A stretch of 64,000 nucleotides of DNA from Muribaculaceae bacterium (GCA_016290325.1 JAEETL010000009.1:1-64000); one strand, 5' to 3'. Counted from the first letter of the stretch, positions 52,566 to 61,043 are shown. Made by a program: numbers and translations. The notes: generated by a model not told the origin, from the sequence alone.

Positions 52566-52973
52566 ATGAAGCACGGTAAACATCTCTGCAACACGCTCAA
52601 GGCGATTCGTCTTGACATTGCGCGTGCCAACGGTATCAAATACGAGCCACGCGAGTGTCACCATGAGGGTGATTGCTCGGGTACTTGCCCGGCATGTGAG
52701 AGCGAGATGCGCTACTTGGAACGTGAAATCGCCCGACGCCGCTCAAACGGCAAGGCCGCCCTCATTGCTGGCGTTAGCCTTGGCCTGATGTGTTTTACCG
52801 CCACGTCATGCAATCAACTGAATAAAGGTGGCAATGGTGGACTCCAGGGCGAGGTCGTACTCGTGGAGGATTCATGTGCTATGGATGACTCTATTGGCGA
52901 CGAGAGGATTGAATCTGGAAGAATAGTTGATACAACAGACAGCCATTTTGATTCACGTACATCTTGCCCCTAA
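52566..52973 (+). CDS. Paralogous Cys/His-cluster membrane protein lacking TonB_C
   Basis: A 135-residue protein whose first 65 residues nearly duplicate the preceding gene (MKHGKHLCNTLKAIRLDIARANGIKY, then ECHHEGDCSGTCPACESEMRYLE). A hydrophobic segment (ALIAGVSLGLMCFTATSC) ends in a Cys that resembles a lipobox. The remaining 50 residues are acidic and unstructured (VEDSCAMDDSIGDERIE). The TonB_C domain is absent. It begins 15 bases after its paralogue's stop, so it arose by tandem duplication and then replacement or loss of the periplasmic domain. Function unknown. Confidence 0.82.
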   Translation: MKHGKHLCNTLKAIRLDIARANGIKYEPRECHHEGDCSGTCPACESEMRYLEREIARRRSNGKAALIAGVSLGLMCFTATSCNQLNKGGNGGLQGEVVLVEDSCAMDDSIGDERIESGRIVDTTDSHFDSRTSCP

Positions 52974-53005
52974 ACGTAATTTTCACTACTGATATACAAT
53001 GATTT

Positions 53006-53641
53006 ATGGATGAAGAACGGAATATGGTGCCGATTATCGGGGTGGCTCGTCATCGGCTGGCGGTGGACGGGCAGGGGGTGACCACACTGGTCGCCTTTCA
53101 CGGCTGCACGTTGCGGTGCCAATACTGCCTGAATGCCCAGTGCTTGAAGCCCGATGGTTTCTCAAGGACGGCCACTCCTGCCGAGCTGCTCGACGAGGTG
53201 ATGATTGACAACCTCTATTTCCTCGCCACGGGCGGGGGTATTACCTTCGGCGGCGGGGAACCTGCTATCCGCAGCGAGTTCATTGACGCCTTCTGCCGCA
53301 TGGCGCCGCCCGAGTGGCACTTCACCATCGAGACCGCCCTCAATGTCGAGTGTCATCACCTTGAGCGCCTGCTGCCCCACATCCATGAATACTACATCGA
53401 TATCAAGGACCTGAACCCCGACATCTACCGTCGCTACACGGGGCAGGACAACCAGCGTACGCTCGACAACCTGCAATGGCTCCTGGGCCACGACGGCATG
53501 GCCGACCGCATCGTCGTGCGCGTCCCCCACATCCCAGATTTCAACACCGACGAGGATGTGCAACGCAGCCGCCAGTACCTTGAGTCGATCGGCATCACCC
53601 GAATCGACGAATTCGCCTACCTGCGCCGTGCCGATAAATGA
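53006..53641 (+). CDS. Radical SAM protein, PflA-like
   Basis: A 211-residue radical SAM enzyme. The iron-sulfur motif is CTLRCQYC (CxxxCxxC) at about residues 34-41. GGGITFGGGEP matches the SAM-binding GGE motif, followed by ETALNVECHHLERLLPHIHEYYIDIKDLNPDIYRRYTG (read in part), the activase pattern. Short activases of this kind install a glycyl radical or act on unknown substrates. No glycyl-radical enzyme gene is next to it, so the partner is unknown. Confidence 0.88.
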   Translation: MDEERNMVPIIGVARHRLAVDGQGVTTLVAFHGCTLRCQYCLNAQCLKPDGFSRTATPAELLDEVMIDNLYFLATGGGITFGGGEPAIRSEFIDAFCRMAPPEWHFTIETALNVECHHLERLLPHIHEYYIDIKDLNPDIYRRYTGQDNQRTLDNLQWLLGHDGMADRIVVRVPHIPDFNTDEDVQRSRQYLESIGITRIDEFAYLRRADK

Positions 53642-53666
53642 CACAGCGGCATTTTTTTAAACTTTT

Positions 53667-53697
53667 TTTGTTATATCAGGTCAAAGTACTATCTTTG
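53667..53697 (+). promoter_or_regulatory. Promoter of the coiled-coil secreted protein
   Basis: TTTG (53667-53670), a 19-base spacer, TATCTTTG (53690-53697), 41 bases before the ATG; the best promoter match in the window. Confidence 0.8.
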
Positions 53698-53738
53698 CCA
53701 CATTAAAGAAGCATAGTTTAATTAAAAACACTACGATT

Positions 53739-54356
53739 ATGAAGAAATTATTGTTGATGGCAGCGTTGTTCTGCTTTGCAGCAGCACCCGCCGCAATGGC
53801 TCAGAATTATGAAACCCCTCAGCAGGTTGAACAGCAGCAGGCACAGTATGCCAAGGATGCCGAGCTAGCTAAAAAGCAGGCCGAGGCCGCCAAGAAGCAG
53901 AAAGACGCTTTCAAGGAGCAAGAGAAGAAGGCCAAGGAGGCTAAGAAGGCTGCCGAGAAGAAGGAAAAGGAAGCCAAGAAGGCCGAGAAAGAGGCTAAGA
54001 AGCAGCAAAAGCTGATCGAGAAACGCCAAAAGGCCACTGAGAAGTATAACAAGGCCCAGGATAAGCTGAAAGAGGCTGAGAAGAAGAAAGCCGAGGCTCA
54101 GGAGAAATACAGCAGCCTGCCTGAGAATCAGATGCGTGAGAAAACCAAACTCGAGGAAAAGCATGATAAGGCCGAGGCTAAGGGTCTCACCGACGAGAAG
54201 CGCATGAAACAGGATGGCGAGAAACTGAAACTCGACGAGAAGCATGCCAAGCAAAATGTGAAGGCTCAGAAGGATCTCGAGAAAGCCATCAAGAATTATG
54301 ACAAGGCTGTTCAGAACCTTGAGAAGGCTCGTAAAGAGTATCAGAAATACAATTGA
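53739..54356 (+). CDS. Secreted Lys/Glu/Ala-rich coiled-coil protein
   Basis: A 205-residue exported protein. Signal peptide MKKLLLMAALFCFAAAPAAMAQ, then an almost continuous charged coiled coil (KKQAEAAKKQKDAFKEQEKK style) to the end. There is a short break at YSSLPENQMREKTKLEEKHDKAEAKGL around residues 120-150. Composition is dominated by Lys, Glu, Ala and Gln. Probably an elongated periplasmic or outer-membrane-associated rod; no enzymatic motif. It has a strong promoter and a strong terminator, so it is a single-gene unit that is likely well expressed. Confidence 0.82.
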   Translation: MKKLLLMAALFCFAAAPAAMAQNYETPQQVEQQQAQYAKDAELAKKQAEAAKKQKDAFKEQEKKAKEAKKAAEKKEKEAKKAEKEAKKQQKLIEKRQKATEKYNKAQDKLKEAEKKKAEAQEKYSSLPENQMREKTKLEEKHDKAEAKGLTDEKRMKQDGEKLKLDEKHAKQNVKAQKDLEKAIKNYDKAVQNLEKARKEYQKYN

Positions 54357-54381
54357 TTCTCCTTCTTGACAACTTTAACAC

Positions 54382-54458
54382 GAATTTCGCTAATTGCGAT
54401 GAATGACACGAAGCATGCTTTGTGAATTTCGTTAAAATTAGCGAAATTCGCTTTTTTT
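54382..54458 (+). terminator. Terminator with competing stems
   Basis: GAATTTCGCTAATT (54382-54395) is exactly complementary to AATTAGCGAAATTC (54436-54449), followed by GCTTTTTTT. A second GAATTTCG (54424-54431) can instead pair locally with CGAAATTC (54442-54449), so two alternative stems share one 3' arm. Confidence 0.8.
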
Positions 54459-54504
54459 ATCGTGTATCATGATGGTTTAGTAGAAAAACTATTAACTATT
54501 TTAG

Positions 54505-54512
54505 TACCTTTG
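54505..54512 (+). promoter_or_regulatory. -7 box of tgt
   Basis: TACCTTTG, 26 bases before the tgt ATG; no clear -33 TTTG. Confidence 0.5.
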
Positions 54513-54538
54513 CACCGCTTTTCAAGAATGACGACTGA

Positions 54539-55669
54539 ATGGATTATCAACTCATAGCCACTCCCAGCGGCACAAATGCTCGTGCGGGGCTTATTACTAC
54601 CGACCACGGCCAGATCGAGACACCGATTTTCATGCCTGTGGGAACAGTGGGTGCCGTTAAGGCTGTCCACATGACCGAACTGCGCGAGGACATCAAGGCG
54701 CAAATCATTTTGGGCAATACCTATCACCTGTACTTGCGTCCTGGCATGGACATCATTGAACGTGCCGGTGGCCTTCACAAGTTCAACGGCTGGGACCGTC
54801 CCATCTTGACCGACAGCGGCGGTTTCCAAGTCTTTTCTCTGGCCGAGAACCGTAAGTTGACCGACGAGGGAGTGACCTTCCGCAGCCACATCGACGGCAG
54901 CAAGCACCTGTTCACACCCGAGAAGGTGGTGGACATCGAGCGCACCATCGGCAGCGACATCATGATGGCGCTAGACGAGTGCCCGCCGGGTACCAGCGAC
55001 TACAACTATGCCCGCAAGTCATTGACACTGACCCACAACTGGCTTGCCCGTGGCTGGAAACATTACAAGAACACTCAGCCGCGTTATGGCCACAGTCAGG
55101 CCTATTTCCCCATTGTGCAGGGTTGTGTGTATAAGGACCTGCGTCAGGAATCGTCCAAGTTTGTCGCCGACCTGGGGGCTGATGGTAACGCTATCGGCGG
55201 TCTTGCCGTGGGTGAGCCCACCGAGGTCATGTATGAGATGATAGAGATTGTCAATGACATCCTGCCACAGGACCGTCCCCGCTACCTGATGGGTGTGGGT
55301 ACGCCTGCCAACATCCTTGAGGCTATTGACCGTGGTGTGGACATGATGGACTGTGTGATGCCCACGCGCAACGGCCGCAACGGCATGCTGTTCACCCGCC
55401 ACGGCATCATGAACATGCGCAACAAGAAGTGGGCCGATGATTTCAGCCCCTTGCAGGAAGACGGCCCCTCAATAGTGGATCATATTTACAGCAAAGCCTA
55501 TGTGCGCCACCTGTTCATTGCCCAGGAAATCCTGGCCATGCAGATTGCCAGTATCCACAATCTGGCCTTCTACTTGTGGCTCGTGGGCGAGGCACGCAAG
55601 CACATCATCGATGGCGACTTCCCTGAATGGAAGCGCCAGATGCTCCATGATGTTCAGGTGAGGCTTTAG
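54539..55669 (+). CDS. tgt: Queuine/preQ1 tRNA-guanine transglycosylase
   Basis: A 376-residue Tgt, inserting a queuosine precursor at G34 of GUN tRNAs. The TIM-barrel motifs include ATPSGTNARAGLITTDHG, IFMPVGTVGAVK, ILGNTYHLYLRPG, LTDSGGFQVFSLAE (catalytic Asp), QGCVYKDLR, GGLAVGEP and DCVMPTRNGRNGMLFT. The usual zinc motif CxCxxC before the YSRAYLHHL-like block is absent: DGPSIVDHIYSKAYVRHL contains no Cys, though the final His of SIHNL is kept. I recall that Bacteroidetes Tgt proteins often lack these cysteines. The gene is followed 28 bases later by an LptF/G permease gene, a common pairing in this phylum. Confidence 0.96.
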   Translation: MDYQLIATPSGTNARAGLITTDHGQIETPIFMPVGTVGAVKAVHMTELREDIKAQIILGNTYHLYLRPGMDIIERAGGLHKFNGWDRPILTDSGGFQVFSLAENRKLTDEGVTFRSHIDGSKHLFTPEKVVDIERTIGSDIMMALDECPPGTSDYNYARKSLTLTHNWLARGWKHYKNTQPRYGHSQAYFPIVQGCVYKDLRQESSKFVADLGADGNAIGGLAVGEPTEVMYEMIEIVNDILPQDRPRYLMGVGTPANILEAIDRGVDMMDCVMPTRNGRNGMLFTRHGIMNMRNKKWADDFSPLQEDGPSIVDHIYSKAYVRHLFIAQEILAMQIASIHNLAFYLWLVGEARKHIIDGDFPEWKRQMLHDVQVRL

Positions 55670-55697
55670 TTAGGTTTTAGGCTTTAGGTATTTGGTG

Positions 55698-56891
55698 ATG
55701 GAAGAAGAACTCAAGAATATGGAACAGCCCGTAGAGACACAAAATGATGTGTCTCCCGCCGAGTCTGCCCAATCAGTGGATTCAGCTCCATCCACGCCCC
55801 TCAAGCGCTACCCGTGGTACTACGTCAAGCGCTTTGACCGCTACATCATCAAGCATTTCCTAGGCACATTCTTCTTCGCCATCTTGCTGTTGTTTGCCAT
55901 TGTGGTGATGTTTGACATCAACGAGAAACTTGATGCCGTGCTCACCGCGCCATGGAAGGCGACGGTCTTTCAGTACTTCATGAACTTCCTGCCGTTTGTA
56001 CTCAGCCAGTTCAGCCCGCTGTTCACGTTTATCGCGGTGATTTTCTTCACTTCCCGCTTAGCTGACCGCAGTGAGATTATCGCCATGCTCTCCAACGGCA
56101 TCAGTTTCTACCGCTTGACCGTGCCATACCTGTTCTCGGCAGCTGTTATCGCCTTGGGCAGTTATCTGCTCGCCGCCTATATCATCCCGCCAGCCAACAT
56201 CGAACGCATTGCCTACACTAACAAATGGGTGAAAAACAAGGAGGTAATTTATGGCGATAACATCCAGTTGCAGGTCAAGCCGGGCGTGATGGCTTACATG
56301 TCCCGTTATGATAACACCACCCGAAGCGGCTTCAGGTTCTCGCTCGAGGAGTTTGACGGCACGACTCTCAAGTCCAGGCTTACGGCCGAGACCATCAAGT
56401 ATGATTCCGTCGGATTGTGGACGGTGCGCCAGTACACCATCCGAAACTTTAACGGTTTGAAGGAAACTATGCGCTCGGGCGCTGTGATGGATACCTTGCT
56501 TAACATTGACCCTCGCGACTTCCTTATTTCCAAAAACGACGAGCAGACGATGACCTCACCTGAGCTTAAGGAATACATCAATAAACAGAAAGCCCGAGGT
56601 GTCGCCAACATCAAGAACTTTGAGATCGAGTATGAGCGGCGCATCGCCATGACGGCAGCCGCATTCATCCTCACCATCATTGGCCTGTCACTCTCGTCGC
56701 GCAAGGTCAGGGGTGGTATCGGTCTGAACATCGGCCTTGGACTGTTGCTCAGTTTCTCCTATATTCTGTTCATGACAGTTACCTCCACATTTGCCGTCTC
56801 GGGTTATACCAGTCCGCGCGTCGCCATGTGGATTCCAAACTTTGTTTATATCATTATCGCGGCAGTCTTGTACTATCGCGCCTCCCGTTGA
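55698..56891 (+). CDS. LptF/LptG family LPS export permease
   Basis: A 397-residue permease of the YjgP/YjgQ family, forming the membrane part of the LptB2FG LPS exporter. A hydrophilic N-terminal extension (about 40 residues, EEELKNMEQPVETQNDV) precedes FDRYIIKHFLGTFFFAILLLF. Three N-terminal TM helices, a periplasmic beta-jellyroll (NIQLQVKPGVMAYMSRYDNT region) and three C-terminal helices (MTAAAFILTIIGLSLSSRKVRGGIG) follow. LptF versus LptG cannot be told by eye. ATG 55698 chosen over upstream TTG and GTG codons. Confidence 0.92.
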   Translation: MEEELKNMEQPVETQNDVSPAESAQSVDSAPSTPLKRYPWYYVKRFDRYIIKHFLGTFFFAILLLFAIVVMFDINEKLDAVLTAPWKATVFQYFMNFLPFVLSQFSPLFTFIAVIFFTSRLADRSEIIAMLSNGISFYRLTVPYLFSAAVIALGSYLLAAYIIPPANIERIAYTNKWVKNKEVIYGDNIQLQVKPGVMAYMSRYDNTTRSGFRFSLEEFDGTTLKSRLTAETIKYDSVGLWTVRQYTIRNFNGLKETMRSGAVMDTLLNIDPRDFLISKNDEQTMTSPELKEYINKQKARGVANIKNFEIEYERRIAMTAAAFILTIIGLSLSSRKVRGGIGLNIGLGLLLSFSYILFMTVTSTFAVSGYTSPRVAMWIPNFVYIIIAAVLYYRASR

Positions 56892-56913
56892 TTTTCTTTT
56901 TTCAAGTGTTTTT

Positions 56914-56937
56914 TTGCCACACCTTTTTTTGTGGCAA
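56914..56937. terminator. Hairpin after the LptF/G gene
   Basis: TTGCCAC (56914-56920) / GTGGCAA (56931-56937) around a T-rich loop. No T tail follows, so termination is uncertain. Confidence 0.35.
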
Positions 56938-56964
56938 GAAATCTCATTGTGTTAAAATTTTGAT

Positions 56965-56972
56965 TATCTTTG
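56965..56972 (+). promoter_or_regulatory. -7 box of the T9SS-tail protein gene
   Basis: TATCTTTG, 44 bases before the ATG; upstream TTG at 56947-56949 is too close for a normal -33. Confidence 0.5.
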
Positions 56973-57016
56973 CGCAAAAATAGTTTGATTAATTCATTTT
57001 TTAACCCATTTTACTT

Positions 57017-58675
57017 ATGAAAAGAATCATTACGTTTTCAATGTTGTTAATGTTGGGTATCGGATCGATGCTGGCATGGCACACGAGTGACACCGAGGCT
57101 ACACGCCTTGACGGTGAAGGTACAAATGGACAAGTCCAGATGAAGACTATAACCACTCCCGAGGGTAAAATCATCTTGAGCTGGCTGCGTGGCGAGCGTG
57201 TTGACGGGGTGTTTGGCTATCAATTACATTTGCAGGTATTTGATGCCGATGGCAATGCCCAGTTTGGCGATGAGGGTATCATTGTGTGTGATAAACCCAC
57301 TTGGACTTACACGACTGACTACGCTCTGGCACTGGCTGCCAACGGTGACATCCTGCTTGGCTATCACGACATCCGCAACGATGTGGAGAACCAGGAGAAC
57401 AGCGAGGTGTATGTTTATCGCTACACCCAGCAGGGTGTGCCTGTTTGGGATGCTGACGGTGTACTGTTCCCCGCCGGCAGAGTACATGAAAATGCCTTGC
57501 TTGCCGAGAACATCAATCCTGTGATTTGTGTAAGTGGTGACAATGTATATGTAGCTGCTGTTCACAACGAGTATTACAACGAGAAGGCCACTGAGGACAA
57601 CTGGTCACCCTCGCCCTGGTTCCCCAACCAGGAAATGCCCGACTCGGTCTTGGTAACCGATTCCAAGTGGCTGATTATGCATGCTGATGCCAATGGCGTA
57701 CTGAATGCAGTTGACCCCCTGGCCATGTCGTCAAGAATCATGTTGATGCTCCCGGCCCCCGAGGGAAGTGTGTTTGCCATCTATGACAACGAGAATACGG
57801 GCCTTGACGCTCAGCGTCTAGACAACACGCTGACCAACGTCTGGGAGAATCCCGTTATGGTGGATGAAGGTCCCCTGGCAAGTGGCATGTATATGCCTAG
57901 CCCTCTGGTAGAACTTGATGCCGATGGTGGCGTGGTACTGTCATACCGTAAGCTGCTCAACTGGTCAGGTTATCAGGTTGTGAACTACCTCACGCCTGAT
58001 GGTGAGGTGCTTCCCGAACCCACCATTTGCAACAACACGACTGATGGCGATGCCGGTAGTGCAATTATGGCTGTTAAGGACTATCAGACTTTTGTAGCAT
58101 GGGAATACACCGATGTGGAGGGAGCAATGAACATGTATGTAAACTCGCTCGATTCCTATGGCGGTTACCTGTGGATGGATCAAGATATCTATGGCAAGAG
58201 TCTGGATCAGAACGACATGTGGGGTTTCACGCCTGTCAAGGTCATTCCTCAGAGCGACGGTTGGGTACTGCTCTATGGCAATCTGCAGAGCTGGAACGGT
58301 GCTAACTTCATGGTTGTGAAACTGGACGATATGGGCAACGTGATGTGGACCAGGCAGATCTGTGAAGATAATTTCAAGTCCAGCGGTTTTGCTGTGGCCT
58401 ACGATGAGGGTCATGCTTACATTTTCTATACCCAGGACGAGGAGTATGATGACAACTGGGAGGTGATCCCGGGCAGTGGCGGTATGTATGTGATGTGTAT
58501 CGATATTAGGGGTCAGCAGACCGCAATCAACGAGATTGATACCGCTCATGCCAACACTACCGAAATCTACACGATTGACGGAAGGCGTGTTAACAAGATG
58601 GAGAGCGGTGTCATTTACATCGTTCGCACGACCGATGATAAGGGCAATGTAACCACCACCAAGATCATGAGGTGA
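57017..58675 (+). CDS. Secreted beta-rich protein with T9SS-like C-terminal tail
   Basis: A 552-residue exported protein, function unknown. Signal peptide to about GSMLAW. The body consists of repeated beta segments (EGKIILSWLRGERVDGVFGYQLHLQVFDADGN, GDILLGYHDIRND, VYRYTQQGVPVWDADGVLF), suggesting a propeller-like or FN3-rich fold. The last 35 residues (TEIYTIDGRRVNKMESGVIYIVRTTDDKGNV, quoted in part, ending TTTKIMR) resemble the short type IX secretion sorting domain of Prevotella proteins. It may be surface-delivered through T9SS, consistent with a plug-type protein elsewhere in the window. Ends in a strong terminator. Confidence 0.78.
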   Translation: MKRIITFSMLLMLGIGSMLAWHTSDTEATRLDGEGTNGQVQMKTITTPEGKIILSWLRGERVDGVFGYQLHLQVFDADGNAQFGDEGIIVCDKPTWTYTTDYALALAANGDILLGYHDIRNDVENQENSEVYVYRYTQQGVPVWDADGVLFPAGRVHENALLAENINPVICVSGDNVYVAAVHNEYYNEKATEDNWSPSPWFPNQEMPDSVLVTDSKWLIMHADANGVLNAVDPLAMSSRIMLMLPAPEGSVFAIYDNENTGLDAQRLDNTLTNVWENPVMVDEGPLASGMYMPSPLVELDADGGVVLSYRKLLNWSGYQVVNYLTPDGEVLPEPTICNNTTDGDAGSAIMAVKDYQTFVAWEYTDVEGAMNMYVNSLDSYGGYLWMDQDIYGKSLDQNDMWGFTPVKVIPQSDGWVLLYGNLQSWNGANFMVVKLDDMGNVMWTRQICEDNFKSSGFAVAYDEGHAYIFYTQDEEYDDNWEVIPGSGGMYVMCIDIRGQQTAINEIDTAHANTTEIYTIDGRRVNKMESGVIYIVRTTDDKGNVTTTKIMR

Positions 58676-58710
58676 TAGTTTCCGTCATAACTTAGTGATG
58701 TTATGATATC

Positions 58711-58752
58711 AAGCCTTGCACATGTTTGTCGTGTGCAAGGCTTGTTCTTTTT
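58711..58752 (+). terminator. Intrinsic terminator
   Basis: AAGCCTTGCAC (58711-58721) pairs perfectly with GTGCAAGGCTT (58733-58743), then GTTCTTTTT. Confidence 0.9.
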
Positions 58753-58817
58753 ATAAGCTTAAAGACGAGTTTTTGAGAAATAATTAAGGTTTATTGTCTT
58801 ATTTTCTATATAATTCT

Positions 58818-58847
58818 TTTGGTGAAAACAAAAAATATTTACCTTTG
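58818..58847 (+). promoter_or_regulatory. Promoter of the TlpA-DUF6029-Omp28 operon
   Basis: TTTG (58818-58821), an 18-base spacer, TACCTTTG (58840-58847), 33 bases before the first ATG. Confidence 0.7.
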
Positions 58848-58880
58848 CGTCTTGAATCTAAATAATAAAATTATAAGTAT

Positions 58881-59372
58881 ATGAAAAAGTGTATTGTATC
58901 ATTCTGTGTTTGCTTAGTAGCTGCTTTTGGAGTGGCTCAGGCTCAACTTCCTGCAGTAACGCTCAAGACCATTGATGGAGCAACAGTGCAGACCGATTCG
59001 TTGAACAATGAAGGCAAGCCCTTTATCATTGACTTTTTTGCAACATGGTGCAAACCGTGCAACCGAGAGTTGTCGGCCATTGCCGAGGTCTATGACGAGT
59101 GGCAGGAAGAAACTGGAGTGAAAATCTATGCCGTGAGCATTGATCAGGCTCAGAACATTAACAAAGTTAAACCGCTGGTTGACGAGAACGAATGGGAATA
59201 TGAGGTCTTGCTTGATCCCAATAGCGACTTCCTCAAGTCTTTGGGTGGGCAAATGATCCCCTTTGTTGTGGTTGTTGATGGCAAAGGAAATGTAGTGTCG
59301 AAGCACAGTGGATATACCGATGGCGCTGAGAATGAGCTCATCGACGAAGTCCGCAATCTCCTGGCCCAATAA
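58881..59372 (+). CDS. TlpA-like secreted thioredoxin
   Basis: A 163-residue exported thiol-disulfide protein. Signal peptide to about AQAQ; then a thioredoxin fold with the active site FFATWCKPCNREL (CxxC at Cys 57 and 60) and the AVSIDQAQNINKVKPLVDENEWEYEVLLDPNSDFLKSLG region (read in part) typical of TlpA/ResA. The cis-Pro appears in QMIPFVVVVDGKG. Acts in the periplasm as a thiol reductase or oxidase. First gene of a five-gene transcription unit whose later members also carry CxxC motifs. Confidence 0.93.
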   Translation: MKKCIVSFCVCLVAAFGVAQAQLPAVTLKTIDGATVQTDSLNNEGKPFIIDFFATWCKPCNRELSAIAEVYDEWQEETGVKIYAVSIDQAQNINKVKPLVDENEWEYEVLLDPNSDFLKSLGGQMIPFVVVVDGKGNVVSKHSGYTDGAENELIDEVRNLLAQ

Positions 59373-59384
59373 GCGAGACCAGGC

Positions 59385-61037
59385 ATGAGTAGAATTAATG
59401 GTTTTTTCCTGTTGCTGATGGCGACATTGCTGCTTGCGGCATCGTCGGCACAGGCACAGGTAACCCTCAGCGGTAGCATCCAAAGCGATGTTCTCATCCC
59501 TCAGGATGATGAGAAGATTGGCACCGAGCATTATAGCGATTGGGCATTGACCAATACCTATGTTGACTTGAAACTCGGTAGCAAGTATGTGGATGCGGGA
59601 ACTCGGTTTGAGTTCCTTGAGCACCCGTTGCCTGGTTATGAGAAGGATTTTAAGGGGTGGGGATTTCCTCACTTCTATGTGAAAGGTCATGTCAAGAATG
59701 TGGAACTCACGCTGGGTGACTATTATGAGCAGTTTGGCTCGGGCTTCGTTCTCAGGACCTACGAAGAGCGCTCGTTGGGCATTGACAATGCTCTGCGCGG
59801 CGCTCGCCTCGTCTATAATCCCGTTAACGGCACGAGCATCAAGGCCCTCACGGGCAAGCAGCGTCGCTACTGGCATCATAACGATGCGCTGGTTAGTGGT
59901 GTGGATGTTGAGGTGGGCTTGGAGCAGTTCATCAAGCCGCTGGAGACCGCTGGCACCCACATCAGCATTGGCGGCTCGTGGGTCATCAAGCATGAGAATG
60001 CCGAGGATGATGACATCTTTGTCGATGCGACCCATAAGTTGAAGTTGCCCGAAAACGTGAATGCATGGGATGCCCGTTTTAATCTGAATCACAAGGGGTT
60101 TAACGTGCTTGCAGAGTATGCCCAGAAAACCCAAGACCCGTCATTTGATAATGGTTATCACTACGGACGTGGCAACGTGGCGATGCTGAGTACTTCTTAC
60201 TCTAAAAAAGGTATGAGTTTGCTCTTGCAGGCTAAGCGCAGTGAGGGAATGTCGTTCCGTAGTCGCCGCAGCATGAACGGCACGTCGAGTTTCATTAATC
60301 ACATGCCCGCGTTCACCCATGACCACACCTATGCGCTTGCCGCTACTTATCCCTATGCCACTCAACTTAATGGTGAGTGGGCCTTCCAGGCCGAGCTGGG
60401 TTATTCATTTAAGAAAAATACTGCCCTGGGTGGCAAGTATGGCACTAAGGTGAAGTTGAACGTCTCTCATGTGCGTGGCCTTGACAATGGTGATATCAAG
60501 AATCCGGTTGCCGAGGGACGTATCATAGGCAGCGATGGTTACAAGAGCGCCTTCTTTAAGATGGGTGATACCTTCTATCAGGATATCAATGTGATTGTGG
60601 ACAAGCGGTTCACACGCGATTTCTCGCTTATCTTCATGTACATGAACCAGCGTTACAACATGACCGTTGTGGAGGGACATGGAGGAATGATTAATTCTAA
60701 CATCCTTGTTGCTGATGGTAAATATAAGTTCTCGCCCAAGATGACCCTGCGTTGCGAGTTGCAGTACCAGTTCTGTGATGGCGATGAGGGCGATTGGGCT
60801 TTTGGCCTCGCTGAGCTGTCGTTTGCTCCCCACTGGATGTTCACCGTGAGCGACCAGTGGAATTGTGGCGAGACCGACCTGCATTACTATCAGGCATTAG
60901 TGACTTATAACCTTAAGGCTCATCGCTTCCAGTTGGGATATGGCCGCACCGACGACGGTTTCAACTGCTCGGGTGGTGTATGCCGTTGGGTACCTGCCAG
61001 CAAGGGCTTCACGTTCTCCTATAATTACACATTCTAA
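59385..61037 (+). CDS. DUF6029 outer-membrane beta-barrel protein
   Basis: A 550-residue exported barrel. Signal peptide to about SAQAQ; then VTLSGSIQSDVLIPQDDEKIG, YVDLKLGSKYVDAGTRFEFLEHPLPGYEKDFKGWGFPHFYVKG (in part) and GDYYEQFGSGFVLRTYEERSLGIDNALRG. I recognise this last block from the DUF6029 family of Bacteroidetes. Alternating amphipathic strands run to the C-terminal aromatic residue (FSYNYTF). It starts 12 bases after the thioredoxin gene and is followed 6 bases later by an Omp28 lipoprotein gene, so the three are co-transcribed. Role unknown. Confidence 0.87.
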   Translation: MSRINGFFLLLMATLLLAASSAQAQVTLSGSIQSDVLIPQDDEKIGTEHYSDWALTNTYVDLKLGSKYVDAGTRFEFLEHPLPGYEKDFKGWGFPHFYVKGHVKNVELTLGDYYEQFGSGFVLRTYEERSLGIDNALRGARLVYNPVNGTSIKALTGKQRRYWHHNDALVSGVDVEVGLEQFIKPLETAGTHISIGGSWVIKHENAEDDDIFVDATHKLKLPENVNAWDARFNLNHKGFNVLAEYAQKTQDPSFDNGYHYGRGNVAMLSTSYSKKGMSLLLQAKRSEGMSFRSRRSMNGTSSFINHMPAFTHDHTYALAATYPYATQLNGEWAFQAELGYSFKKNTALGGKYGTKVKLNVSHVRGLDNGDIKNPVAEGRIIGSDGYKSAFFKMGDTFYQDINVIVDKRFTRDFSLIFMYMNQRYNMTVVEGHGGMINSNILVADGKYKFSPKMTLRCELQYQFCDGDEGDWAFGLAELSFAPHWMFTVSDQWNCGETDLHYYQALVTYNLKAHRFQLGYGRTDDGFNCSGGVCRWVPASKGFTFSYNYTF

Positions 61038-61043
61038 CCCAAG

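Noticed and set aside
58914-60134. 406-residue minus-strand frame across thioredoxin and DUF6029 genes
   Set aside because: It spans two clear plus-strand genes with a shared promoter; no independent evidence.
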